From assembly GCA_019358875.1 (NCBI GenBank), contig JAHHIF010000047.1, positions 1-59,626 of the forward strand: 59,626 nucleotides of DNA, written 5' to 3'. This stretch comes from Symplocastrum torsivum CPER-KK1. Lineage in GTDB: Bacteria; Cyanobacteriota; Cyanobacteriia; Cyanobacteriales; Coleofasciculaceae. Made by a program: the position numbers and the translations under genes. The notes under the pieces were generated by a model that was not told the DNA's origin, made no database searches, and saw nothing but the letters and a program-made list of their open reading frames with translations. Shown here one piece after another: positions 44,060 to 52,650 of this stretch (its first letter is position 1; every line of letters begins with the position of its first letter).

Positions 44060-45292
44060 ATGTTGTCCAGTCTTATGCAAAAACCTATTTTGACAATTTT
44101 TTACCAATTCAATCCTTGGGACACTACAATCGGCGGCATTCAAACTGTCATCAGCCTTTTTATCAAGTATGCCCCCAATGATTTTGAGGTAAGGCTTGTT
44201 GGGACAGGAAATGGCTGTACTCAACCTAGAGGTACGTGGCAAGAGGCTGAATTTGCCGGGAGGGAAATTCGTTTCTTACCGCTATTGACACTGCAAAACG
44301 ATAACGTTAGAAGCCGGATTCCTACGACGCTTAAGTATACAGCAGCTCTTTTAGGGCGTTGCTTTGCCTCCGACTTCATGCACTTTCATAGACTAGAGCC
44401 AACCCTAGCTGCGCTTCCTTGGTCTGGAGATAAAACGTTGTTTATTCACAACGATATATACAAGCAGATGAAATCGGAAGGGAATCAAAATGCGATTCTC
44501 TGGCGACGGTTTCCAGCCGTGTATTTTGCCATGGAACGCCTGCTAGCCAAGCAATTTAGCCAAATTCTTTCCTGCAATACCGAGTCAGTGAAGCTCTATC
44601 AGCAGCGTTATCCTGCGCTCGCAGATCGTGTTTCCTACATTAGAAACATCGTTGACAACGAGATTTTCTATCCCTTGGCTTTAGAGGAACGAGCTATGGG
44701 AAGATGCCAGCTTGCAAAGCGGCTGGGTCTTAAAGAGGAAACAAATTTTGTCCTGTTTGCCGGTCGCCTGCATCCCCAAAAAGATCCTATCCTACTAGTA
44801 CGTTCTATCGCTGCTTTGAACGAGCCAAATATTCACCTTCTTATAGCAGGCGCTGGGGAATTGGAAGGTGAAGTGTGTTCTGAGATTGCTCAGATTGGAT
44901 TGTCTAAACAGGTGACAATGCTTGGACCAGTCCACCAAGCACAACTTGCCGAGTTGCACCAGATTTGTAGTGCCTTTGTCCTGACTAGTGCTTACGAAGG
45001 TCTCCCCTTAGTTGCTCTTGAGGCGCTGGCTTGTGGGACTCCAGTAGTGACAACTCGATGTGGTGAAACGCCAAATTTGCTTTCGGATCGCACTGGGGTG
45101 GTTTGTGAAGAACGTGCTCCAGTTGCGATCGCAGATGCCTTACGCAAGGTGTTGCTACATCCAGAAAATTATCCCATGCAGGCTTGTGTACAAACGGCTC
45201 AGCCTTATAGCGCCTGCACTGTCGTAAGTGATGTTTACAAGGATATGCGGCACCGCTGGGAGCAACGCACTCTTTCAGTTGTTCCCTCCTGA
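44060..45292 (+). CDS. glycosyltransferase family 4 (GT-B fold)
   Basis: A 410-residue retaining glycosyltransferase. The N-terminal half has the acceptor-side GGIQTVISLF loop; the C-terminal half has FAGRLHPQKDPILLVRSI and the donor-binding E-x7-E motif SAYEGLPLVALEALACGTPV near 311-330. It probably adds a hexose from a nucleotide sugar to the lipid-linked repeat unit on the cytoplasmic face. It is the first gene of the plus-strand cluster; the next gene is also GT4. Met6 is an equally good start. No frame defects. Confidence 0.9.
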   Translation: MLSSLMQKPILTIFYQFNPWDTTIGGIQTVISLFIKYAPNDFEVRLVGTGNGCTQPRGTWQEAEFAGREIRFLPLLTLQNDNVRSRIPTTLKYTAALLGRCFASDFMHFHRLEPTLAALPWSGDKTLFIHNDIYKQMKSEGNQNAILWRRFPAVYFAMERLLAKQFSQILSCNTESVKLYQQRYPALADRVSYIRNIVDNEIFYPLALEERAMGRCQLAKRLGLKEETNFVLFAGRLHPQKDPILLVRSIAALNEPNIHLLIAGAGELEGEVCSEIAQIGLSKQVTMLGPVHQAQLAELHQICSAFVLTSAYEGLPLVALEALACGTPVVTTRCGETPNLLSDRTGVVCEERAPVAIADALRKVLLHPENYPMQACVQTAQPYSACTVVSDVYKDMRHRWEQRTLSVVPS

Positions 45293-45417
45293 ATGTAAGC
45301 TTTTCCACATTTAACTTGCATATTTAGACGCTGAACTCCAGTTAAGGCTTGAATCTAGCCAGAAATCTAAATATGAAATAGGCTATCTACCCTTTTGAAA
45401 AAAGCGAAGTAATTGCT

Positions 45418-46578
45418 ATGAAGATTGCTGTCATTGGTTCCAAAGGCTTACCCCCAAATCAAGGTGGTATCGAGCATTACTGTGCAGAACTGTATCCTCG
45501 TATGGTTGCACAGGGTCACTCTGTGGATCTGTTTGCCCGCTCCTCTTACACCGCTCATTCCTGGTTGCACCAGGAGGACTTTCAGGGTGTTCAAGTCATC
45601 ACCTTACCCAGTTTCAAGTTGCGAGGGGCAGATGCTATGATTACCTCCGCACTTGGAGCGATCGCTACTATAGGAACGCAATACGATGTCATTCATTTCC
45701 ATGCTTTAGGTCCATCTCTGTTTACCTCAATCTCTAAAATTGCCTCCTCTGCAAAGGTGGTCGTCACTTGTCAAGGATTGGACTGGCAACGCGCCAAGTG
45801 GGGCAATTTTTCCAGCCGCCTAATTCATACAGGAGAGAAAGCTGCTGTACGCTTTGCCGACGAAATCATCGTGGTGTCGGAGGAACTCCGCTCTTATTTC
45901 TCAAAAACTTATGACAGGAAAAGCGTTTACATTCCCAATGCTCCAGCTAGCTTTGCTGAGTCAGACCCCAATTTTTCCTATGGCAAAAAGCTAGGTCTGG
46001 AGCAAGGGCGTTACATTCTTTATGTGGGCAGACTTGTACCGGAAAAGCGTCCCGACTTGCTAATCGATGCTTTCTGTAAGCTTAAACCAGAGGGATGGAA
46101 GCTCGTTTTTGCTGGTGGTGTTAGTGATACTAAGTCATTTGCCGGACAGCTATTAGAAAAGATTGCTAATAATCGAGACGTGGTATTTGCAGGCGAACTC
46201 TGGGGATCGCGTTTGGCGGAGATCGTGCGGGGAGCAGGGTTATTTGTTCTGCCGTCTGATTTAGAGGGATTACCCCTAGCGATGTTGGAGGCAATGCAGG
46301 AAGGTGTTCCGGTAGTGGGGAGCAACATTCCACCGCATCAGCAATTGCTTGGTAGTGATCGGGGAATGCTCTTTGAGGCTGGAAATTTAGACTCGTGCAT
46401 TCGTACCCTAGACTGGGCAATCCGTCATCCTGAGGCACGAGCGACAATGGCTAAGAACGCACAACGGTACGTGCAGCTCAACTATTCTTGGACTCGGATT
46501 ACCGAGGAAACCCTGAGCCTCTATGAATCAGTTGGTAGCTTAGATAGTGGTTTAGTGGTCAGTGAAAACAACTGCTAG
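45418..46578 (+). CDS. glycosyltransferase family 4 (GT-B fold)
   Basis: A 386-residue GT4 enzyme. The Gly loop IGSKGLPPNQGGIEHYCAEL at residues 5-24 is the acceptor-side signature. YVGRLVPEKRPDLLIDAF near 202 and DLEGLPLAMLEAMQEGVPVV near 280-300 form the nucleotide-sugar site. It resembles rhamnosyl- or mannosyl-transferases of exopolysaccharide loci, but the sugar cannot be deduced. It follows the first GT4 by 125 bp and precedes the STAS gene by about 190-280 bp. Start and stop are clear. Confidence 0.9.
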   Translation: MKIAVIGSKGLPPNQGGIEHYCAELYPRMVAQGHSVDLFARSSYTAHSWLHQEDFQGVQVITLPSFKLRGADAMITSALGAIATIGTQYDVIHFHALGPSLFTSISKIASSAKVVVTCQGLDWQRAKWGNFSSRLIHTGEKAAVRFADEIIVVSEELRSYFSKTYDRKSVYIPNAPASFAESDPNFSYGKKLGLEQGRYILYVGRLVPEKRPDLLIDAFCKLKPEGWKLVFAGGVSDTKSFAGQLLEKIANNRDVVFAGELWGSRLAEIVRGAGLFVLPSDLEGLPLAMLEAMQEGVPVVGSNIPPHQQLLGSDRGMLFEAGNLDSCIRTLDWAIRHPEARATMAKNAQRYVQLNYSWTRITEETLSLYESVGSLDSGLVVSENNC

Positions 46579-46789
46579 AGTTGAAAATGCTATTTTTGCC
46601 ACTCCAGCTCATCATCAAAATCAACGGAGTTGGTTACTGGGTAGAACAATCTTGCAGTGAGCAAAGGTAGGTATGTTACAAGTATCTACCTCTATCTAAA
46701 AGAACTCGATACGTTTTGACTTGTGTGATTGCTTCGGGTATTGCCTCAAATAAGAAATTGCATCACTGTTGTGCTTCAAGGCTTTCCGT

Positions 46790-46825
46790 GAAAAGTCAAA
46801 AAGGAAGTTAAAGCTTCCTGTCTTC
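46790..46825 (+). promoter_or_regulatory. GAAAAGTCAAAAAGG hairpin element, copy 1
   Basis: GAAAAGTCAAAAAGGAAG is followed by the hairpin GGAAG-ttaaag-CTTCC, then TGTCTTCATTACC-like bases, about 40 bases before the STAS start. A near copy lies at 47263-47300 before galE. The repeat suggests a shared cis element. Confidence 0.5.
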
Positions 46826-46861
46826 ATTACTGACCACTTTATTACCAGTTCTCCTATTTCT

Positions 46862-47218
46862 ATGCTTCAGCTAATTTCCCGATCCTCCAGACTTGACGTT
46901 GACAACACTCCTGTTGTCCTGTTACCTGTTCACCTAACTCTTGTCACATCGATTATTTTCAAAGAAAACTGTACACAGCTTCTAGAAAGAAATGTTTTGT
47001 CTAAAATCATGATTCTTGATTTTCGGCAGAATACCTTCATTGACGGTAGTGGAGTTGGAACTCTAGTTACGTTATACAAAGCCGTTAGAAGCCAGGGGAT
47101 TGACTTAATACTTAGAAATGTTACTCCACAAGCAATGATTGTATTAGAGCTGAGTCAGCTAGACAAGATTTTTACAATAGAGCGCTCAGATAAATATGCA
47201 ACAGCTACTAGTAATTAG
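46862..47218 (+). CDS. STAS-domain anti-sigma-factor antagonist-like protein
   Basis: A 118-residue single STAS domain. The start at 46862 is preferred to an ATG 31 codons upstream because that extension would run through the hairpin element and adds no STAS-like sequence. The sequence has VVLLPVHLTLVTSIIFKENC, KIMILDFRQNTFIDGSGVGT near 47-67 and SQGIDLILRNVTPQAMIVLE. In classical members a Ser directly after the Asp is phosphorylated; here the motif is D-G-S-G, so the site is shifted or lost. Its place inside the polysaccharide cluster suggests control of synthesis or export. No partner kinase is seen. Confidence 0.8.
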   Translation: MLQLISRSSRLDVDNTPVVLLPVHLTLVTSIIFKENCTQLLERNVLSKIMILDFRQNTFIDGSGVGTLVTLYKAVRSQGIDLILRNVTPQAMIVLELSQLDKIFTIERSDKYATATSN

Positions 47219-47262
47219 TCATAAAATCAGTTATTAATGGCTTATCCTTTTATAGGTTCTTT

Positions 47263-47300
47263 GAAAAGTCAAAAAGGGAGTTAACGCTTCCCGTCGTCTT
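47263..47300 (+). promoter_or_regulatory. GAAAAGTCAAAAAGG hairpin element, copy 2
   Basis: GAAAAGTCAAAAAGGGAG, GGGAGttaacgCTTCCC and GTCGTCTTTACC closely repeat the element at 46790. Compensating changes (GGAAG/CTTCC to GGGAG/CTTCCC) keep the stem, which favours an RNA hairpin. It lies about 110 bases before galE. Confidence 0.5.
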
Positions 47301-47407
47301 TACCATCTCATCATTTAAACCATTAGGGTTGCCCTCTCTAAAAATAGTGATACTGCTTGGAATTTTCCAGCCATACAGCCAAAAAAAGAAAAAGCAAGGT
47401 TTGACAT

Positions 47408-48445
47408 ATGTCACATTCTAATCCAACTATTTTAGTGGTTGGAGGAGCCGGCTACATTGGTTCTAATGTAGTACTCACTCTAAAAAACGCTGGTTATGAT
47501 GTAGTTATTTTAGATAACTTAGTTTATGGGCATAAAGACCTTGTAGAAAAAGTTTTACAGATCGAACTAGTTATTGGTGATATGACAGATCGGGGTCTGC
47601 TTGATCGCATTTTTGCGACCCATGATATTGCAGCGGTTATGCATTTTGCTGCTTACGCCTATGTTGGTGAGTCTTTCGAGCAACCAGCAAAGTATTACAG
47701 CAATAATGTCATGGGTAGCTTGGTACTTTTTGAGGCAATGCTTGCCGCATCTGTCACAAAAATAGTTTTCTCTTCTACCTGTGCGACCTACGGTATACCA
47801 ACAACTGTGCCAGTGACAGAGGAGCATCCTCAAAACCCCATTAATCCTTATGGGGCTAGTAAGTTGATGGTAGAACGGATTTTATCCGATTTCGATCAGG
47901 CTTATGACTTCAAGTCTGTTTGTTTTCGCTATTTCAATGCCGCTGGCGCTGACCCTAATGGGTTACTTGGCGAAGACCACACACCGGAGACTCACTTAAT
48001 TCCTTTGGTACTACTAGCAGCTTTAGGTCAGCGAGAATCCATTTCAATTTTTGGTACTGATTATCCTACACCTGATGGCAGTTGTATTCGGGATTATATT
48101 CACGTTGCAGATTTGGCACAAGCCCATCTTTTAGGGCTGGAATACTTACTCAAAGGCGGGAATTCGGACGTATTTAATTTGGGTAATGGGAATGGATTTT
48201 CTGTGCGAGAAGTGATTGAAACAGCTCGCAGGGTTACAGGAAAAGATATTAAAGTTATTGAGCGCGATCGCCGCCCTGGTGACCCACCGTGTCTAGTGGG
48301 TAGCGGTGAAAAAGCAACAAAAATTCTCGGTTGGAATCCTCAATATTCATGCTTGGAAGATATCCTCTTTCATGCTTGGCAGTGGCATCAGCACCGTCTT
48401 GGTTTTACTCAAAGTACAACTATGCCGCCTGCCTTAATGACTTAA
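47408..48445 (+). CDS. galE: UDP-glucose 4-epimerase
   Basis: A 345-residue extended short-chain dehydrogenase that interconverts UDP-glucose and UDP-galactose, supplying galactose donors to the glycosyltransferases of the cluster. NAD motif GGAGYIGSN at 12-20, catalytic Tyr148/Lys152 in NPYGASKLMVE with Ser near 123 in VFSSTCATYG, and substrate segments RYFNAAGADP and DGSCIRDYIHVADLAQAH are all present. The start is ATG with AAGG upstream. Length is standard. Neighbour placement fits nucleotide-sugar supply. Confidence 0.95.
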   Translation: MSHSNPTILVVGGAGYIGSNVVLTLKNAGYDVVILDNLVYGHKDLVEKVLQIELVIGDMTDRGLLDRIFATHDIAAVMHFAAYAYVGESFEQPAKYYSNNVMGSLVLFEAMLAASVTKIVFSSTCATYGIPTTVPVTEEHPQNPINPYGASKLMVERILSDFDQAYDFKSVCFRYFNAAGADPNGLLGEDHTPETHLIPLVLLAALGQRESISIFGTDYPTPDGSCIRDYIHVADLAQAHLLGLEYLLKGGNSDVFNLGNGNGFSVREVIETARRVTGKDIKVIERDRRPGDPPCLVGSGEKATKILGWNPQYSCLEDILFHAWQWHQHRLGFTQSTTMPPALMT

Positions 48446-48625
48446 TTCAGAATTGCTCTTTCACTTTAGAGATATGCACAAGCGAGTTAAGACCAAAATA
48501 CAGATTTGTTACTGTGATCACTTTTTTCATCCTGCCTTGCTTACCGTATATGATTAGCACTTCTGACAAAGAATTTTAAAATTTTAATTATTATTGTTAC
48601 CTTCTATTGTTGGAATTGAATAATC

Positions 48626-50119
48626 ATGTCAGAGTCTCGCTCTATGCCGATTGCTTCAGCTACAAACGGCTCTACCTCATCTCCCAGCTTTGTCCCAAAG
48701 TCAAAGGCTACAAAAGGCTGGAAATTTTATTTACCCTTATGGTTGCTTCTTAACACTGCTGCTTGGTTACCAGCGTTGCTCTATTTAAAAATGGTGCCAG
48801 CAGTCTACACCAGTAAATGGACGATTGCTATCAATGCATCTAAATCCTCAACAAACGTAAGTTTACCAGGTATTGGAGAAGCATCTTCTTCTAGTGATTC
48901 CCCGTTCAGTAGCCATCTTGCTGATCCACGAGAAACATACAGATTCTTGCTAGAAACAGAGGAGGTTTTAGCAGAGGCAGCTCGGCAAATGAATATGTCA
49001 GTGCAAGAGTTTGGGAAATCACGAACTAAGATTTTGGATAACTCCACGCTAATGAAGTTTGAAATTAAGGGCAGCACAGCTAAAATAGCTCAACAAAAGG
49101 CATTTGCCCTACACACTGCCTTGGAAAGAAGAATTGAGCAACTCAAGAATGAGGAGATGGAACAGCAAAACCGCAAGGTAGAAGCATCACTCATCCCAAT
49201 GCAGCAGAAGTTGCAAGATTCTCAGAAGCGCCTCTATGCTTACAAAGCTGGTTCTCCTTTGATCTCTGTTGAACAACTTCAGAATTTATCTTCCAAGTTG
49301 GAAGATTTGCGCCAAAAGCGTGCCGAAGCAGTTGTCCAACTTCGACAGGAGGGTTCCAAAGCTAGACAGTTGTCCGATGATTTGAGTTTGTCCCCTCAAC
49401 AAGCGGCAGACGCTTTGACTTTGCGCTCAGATCGCTTATTCCAGGACTATCTAGCAGGCTACAGCAAAGTAAGATCAGAACTCATCAGTACCAATAGTCG
49501 GTTTACAGCATCTCATCCATCTCTACAGAGTAAACAACTGGAAGAAGAAATGGCGTTGGCGGCATTGATGGAACAAAGCCAGAAGCTGTTGGGGCGACCG
49601 ATGTCTCAGGAGCTATTGGAATACTTAACTTTAGCGGGAAGTAGCTCATCAAACGTATCAGCGGAACGAGCCAATTTGGTTCAAAACCTAGTTTCGCTTC
49701 AAGCTGAACAACAAGGAATAGAATCCAAAACTCAAGAATTAGATAAACAGATTGCTCAACTTGAAGCAAGGCTTTATCGTCTATCTCAAGAAGAGTCAAA
49801 ACTTGATCCTCTTGAACGAGATGTCAAAATTGCCGAGGCTATTTTTTCTTCTAATGTGACCCGAATAGATTTAGATAAAGCGAATCTTTCTAGCGTGTAT
49901 CCGCCGATGTCAATTCTTACTAAGCCCGATTTGCCCAAAAAACCTTCGGAACCCAAAGCCAAAGTTGCTTTCCTGGGTTCGGCACTTGGGTCTTTGTTGA
50001 TGACAGCCGGAATACTAGCACTAGGCTGGCGCGATCAAAAGAGGCAAAAGCTTAAAGAAAACCCTTTAGCGCAGCATACTCGTATAAACAATTCAAGTTC
50101 AGGTTCACACCGTGGGTAG
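48626..50119 (+). CDS. polysaccharide chain-length determinant (Wzz/PCP-type)
   Basis: A 497-residue polysaccharide co-polymerase. Two membrane helices bracket a large periplasmic part: TM1 FYLPLWLLLNTAAWLPALLY near residue 34 and TM2 VAFLGSALGSLLMTAGILAL near 453. The Pro-rich KPDLPKKPSEP motif typical of Wzz lies just before TM2. The middle (residues ~165-430) has long coiled coils (KLEDLRQKRAEAVVQLRQE, QAEQQGIESKTQELDKQIAQ). No C-terminal tyrosine-kinase domain is fused. It probably sets chain length or links to an outer-membrane exporter. Its stop overlaps the start of the polymerase gene by 8 bases, indicating translational coupling. Confidence 0.85.
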   Translation: MSESRSMPIASATNGSTSSPSFVPKSKATKGWKFYLPLWLLLNTAAWLPALLYLKMVPAVYTSKWTIAINASKSSTNVSLPGIGEASSSSDSPFSSHLADPRETYRFLLETEEVLAEAARQMNMSVQEFGKSRTKILDNSTLMKFEIKGSTAKIAQQKAFALHTALERRIEQLKNEEMEQQNRKVEASLIPMQQKLQDSQKRLYAYKAGSPLISVEQLQNLSSKLEDLRQKRAEAVVQLRQEGSKARQLSDDLSLSPQQAADALTLRSDRLFQDYLAGYSKVRSELISTNSRFTASHPSLQSKQLEEEMALAALMEQSQKLLGRPMSQELLEYLTLAGSSSSNVSAERANLVQNLVSLQAEQQGIESKTQELDKQIAQLEARLYRLSQEESKLDPLERDVKIAEAIFSSNVTRIDLDKANLSSVYPPMSILTKPDLPKKPSEPKAKVAFLGSALGSLLMTAGILALGWRDQKRQKLKENPLAQHTRINNSSSGSHRG

Positions 50120-51407
50120 TGCTTTGATCAAACCTCAAAATCTCCCCGAAAGATTAATCTGGTATTACATCATTTGGATGTATGCTGCCTACTATTTAGG
50201 CTTACAGTTCTTGATTACACCCTTACTAGGTTGGTTCCTTTCGTTTTACTTAATTAAAAAATGGTGGGATCAGACCGATAAAACGCCTGAAAGTGAAAGA
50301 ATTGTAATTTCCTCATCTGCTTGGATTTGGATAATTGCGATGATCACGATTGAAGTAACTATCATCATCAACCATATAAATTTTGACTTAGGGTTGGCTC
50401 AGATTATCAGAACTTCAATTGGTTGGTCTAGACAATGGGCGTTAATTGCACTTTTTCCTTTAGCCGGACATTTAAATATTCGCCCTCAAATTATTTACCG
50501 AGCGGTTTGCATTCTTGCCGCACAATCTTTAGTTGTTGTTGTAATTGATAATTTAGCGGGTTTGATTCACCTGCCTGTTCTTTCCTTCGTTTCACCGCTA
50601 AAGTTTTTAGGTGGAGGCTCTGCTTTATGGACTGCAACGTTTTTTAGTAACTACCTAACCCAGCGGGAAGATTTCAAACTATTTGCTGGATGGCCAACTA
50701 TCTTAGGTATGACTTCAGTAATTTATTTTTATTTTGCTTGCCAAGAAACTGAACCAAAATGGCGAAAAATTGGTATGTTTACTTACGTTTTTTTGATTTT
50801 TGCATCCCAAACTAGAACGGCTATACTATCGCTACTATTTATTTTTATATTCTTGCAGCTTTTAAAGAATTGGTTTCGTGCTCAAGCACTTTTTATGGCT
50901 GGGTTTGCAACTTCTATATTAGGAATATTTTTACCTAAAATAATTGATGTTTTACAGCCAGTCAAAAATTTTCTTGATCACTACCGTGGTAAAGACTCTG
51001 CTGAGTCTGGGAAGCTACGAGGCTATATCAATCGTATGACACTAGCACGTTGGCAAAGCGAATCTCCCATTTGGGGGCATGGGGTTATAGAAGAATTTGG
51101 TCAGGGTCCGCGTATCACATATGGTGTCCCTTTAGGAACACACAGTACATGGTTTGCAATTTTATATCTTCATGGAATTGTTGGGTTTCTAGCCTTAGCC
51201 ATAGCCTTTATATGGGGCTTCTTCGATTTGTTAATCAAGTCTAAAAGTTCTAAAATCGCTGAGGTTGGTTTGGCTATACTCCTTGTATTTATCATATTTG
51301 GATTCACTGAACCTTTACACACTTGGTCTTATGTCTATTGGCCTGCTTTATTGGTGTTAGGTATTTCCTTTAAGCAAAACATACCACCATCTATTGCGAC
51401 TAATTAA
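50112..51407 (+). CDS. O-antigen polymerase/ligase-like membrane protein (Wzy-type)
   Basis: A 431-residue membrane protein with about ten hydrophobic helices. The large periplasmic loop near residues 310-350 has the Wzy/WaaL-type pattern SPIWGHGVIEEFGQGP...GTHSTWFAILYLHGIVG. It likely joins repeat units in the periplasm. It starts at GTG inside the end of the Wzz-like gene (8-bp overlap), so the two are co-translated. A ligase role is less likely because no lipid-A-type genes are near, but cannot be excluded. The final helices (AILLVFIIFGFTEPL) are intact. Confidence 0.85.
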   Translation: MGSALIKPQNLPERLIWYYIIWMYAAYYLGLQFLITPLLGWFLSFYLIKKWWDQTDKTPESERIVISSSAWIWIIAMITIEVTIIINHINFDLGLAQIIRTSIGWSRQWALIALFPLAGHLNIRPQIIYRAVCILAAQSLVVVVIDNLAGLIHLPVLSFVSPLKFLGGGSALWTATFFSNYLTQREDFKLFAGWPTILGMTSVIYFYFACQETEPKWRKIGMFTYVFLIFASQTRTAILSLLFIFIFLQLLKNWFRAQALFMAGFATSILGIFLPKIIDVLQPVKNFLDHYRGKDSAESGKLRGYINRMTLARWQSESPIWGHGVIEEFGQGPRITYGVPLGTHSTWFAILYLHGIVGFLALAIAFIWGFFDLLIKSKSSKIAEVGLAILLVFIIFGFTEPLHTWSYVYWPALLVLGISFKQNIPPSIATN

Positions 51408-51452
51408 CGGTGTAGAGCATTAAAAAGAAATTGAATAATAGCAATATATCAA

Positions 51453-51593
51453 ATGGAATCGATGATAACCAATAAACCACCAGGGAAAAATTCAAGACTA
51501 ATTGGCATTGACTTATTGAGAGGCATTGCAGCTTACGCTGTTGTTGTCATTCACACCGGTAAGAATAAAAATGGATGGCAAATAAATATATAA
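51453..51593 (+). pseudogene. acyltransferase-3 family stub (N-terminal 46 codons)
   Basis: An ATG at 51453 opens a 46-codon frame containing RLIGIDLLRGIAAYAVVVIH, the first membrane helix and Asp-x-x-R-x-x-A signature of OafA/NodX-type acyltransferases. It then breaks into KNKNGWQINI and a TAA. The family is 330-400 residues, so this is a truncated gene whose remainder is absent. An O-acetyl or similar decoration of the polysaccharide was therefore probably lost. It sits between the polymerase and the first GT2 gene. Confidence 0.8.
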
Positions 51594-51642
51594 TTGTCCT
51601 TAAGATTTCTGCCCTTAAAGTTTTAGAGACTTAATATTTATT

Positions 51643-52608
51643 ATGCCAAAAATCTCTGTTATTGTCCCAGCCTATAATGCTATGAATTATCTACCTGAAA
51701 CCCTGGGAAGTGTTCTTAGCCAAAACTATGATGCTTTTGAAGTGATAGTTGTAAATGATGGCAGTTCAGACGAAACGGAGCAATGGGTTTCTCAGATAAA
51801 AGACCCGCGAGTTAAACTGATTTCTCAAGCAAATCAAGGTTTGGCAGGAGCACGCAATACAGGAATCGCTCATGCTCAAGGGGAGTATATAACCTTCCTA
51901 GATGCTGATGACCTTTGGGAGCCAACCAAGCTAGAGAAACAGGTGTGTGTTCTGGAAGAAAATCCAGAAATTGCTCTGGTATACACCTGGGTTTCCTTCA
52001 TTGATGAGGCAGGAAAACATACAGGCAGAGTATTCAAGAATGAGGCAGAGGGCGATGTTTGGAAAAAGTTGAGTGAACACAACATTGTCGAGTGTGGCAG
52101 CGTAGCAATGGTTCGTCGCTCCTGCTTTGAGGCGGTTGGACTGTTTGATCGAAATTTAGGCTCTTCTGTAGAAGATTGGGATATGTGGCTCCGTATAGCC
52201 TCTAAGTATCACTTTAAGGTGGTGAAGGAACCTTTAGTTTACTATCGCCAACGCTCAACTAGTGAATCTAGAAATTGTGAAGCGATGGCACGAAGTTTTC
52301 AGTTGGTTATTGAAAAAGCTTTTGCCAGTGCACCACTAGAGCTACAGTACTTGAAGAACCGGAGTTATGGTCAAGCAAATCGCTGTTTAGCTTGGAAAGC
52401 ATTACAAAGTAGCCAGAGAGACTACAACAAGGCACTTTATTTTCGCCAGCAAGCCATTGCCTACTACCCTCAATTACGCTTCAGGTGGGATGTCATCCGC
52501 TTGAGTATAGCGCTCGCTGCGATTCAAGGAATTGGGCCTGATATTTACAGCAAATTGCTGGAACTGGCTTACTCTTTGCGTCGCTTCGCCCTAAGTGTTG
52601 GGCGATGA
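51643..52608 (+). CDS. glycosyltransferase family 2
   Basis: A 321-residue inverting GT-A enzyme. Marks are ISVIVPAYNAMNYLPETLGS at the N-terminus, VIVVNDGSSDET, GLAGARNTGIAHAQGEYITF, the metal-binding LDADDLW near 86-92, and EDWDMWLRIASKYHF near 179-193 with the catalytic-base region. The C-terminal 90 residues are helical. It is related to, but clearly distinct from, the two closer paralogues at 52651 and 57680. The sugar is unknown. The start is ATG. Confidence 0.92.
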   Translation: MPKISVIVPAYNAMNYLPETLGSVLSQNYDAFEVIVVNDGSSDETEQWVSQIKDPRVKLISQANQGLAGARNTGIAHAQGEYITFLDADDLWEPTKLEKQVCVLEENPEIALVYTWVSFIDEAGKHTGRVFKNEAEGDVWKKLSEHNIVECGSVAMVRRSCFEAVGLFDRNLGSSVEDWDMWLRIASKYHFKVVKEPLVYYRQRSTSESRNCEAMARSFQLVIEKAFASAPLELQYLKNRSYGQANRCLAWKALQSSQRDYNKALYFRQQAIAYYPQLRFRWDVIRLSIALAAIQGIGPDIYSKLLELAYSLRRFALSVGR

Positions 52609-52650
52609 AACTTTATCGAATCGGAAGTTTACCACTAAACAGGTTAGACT

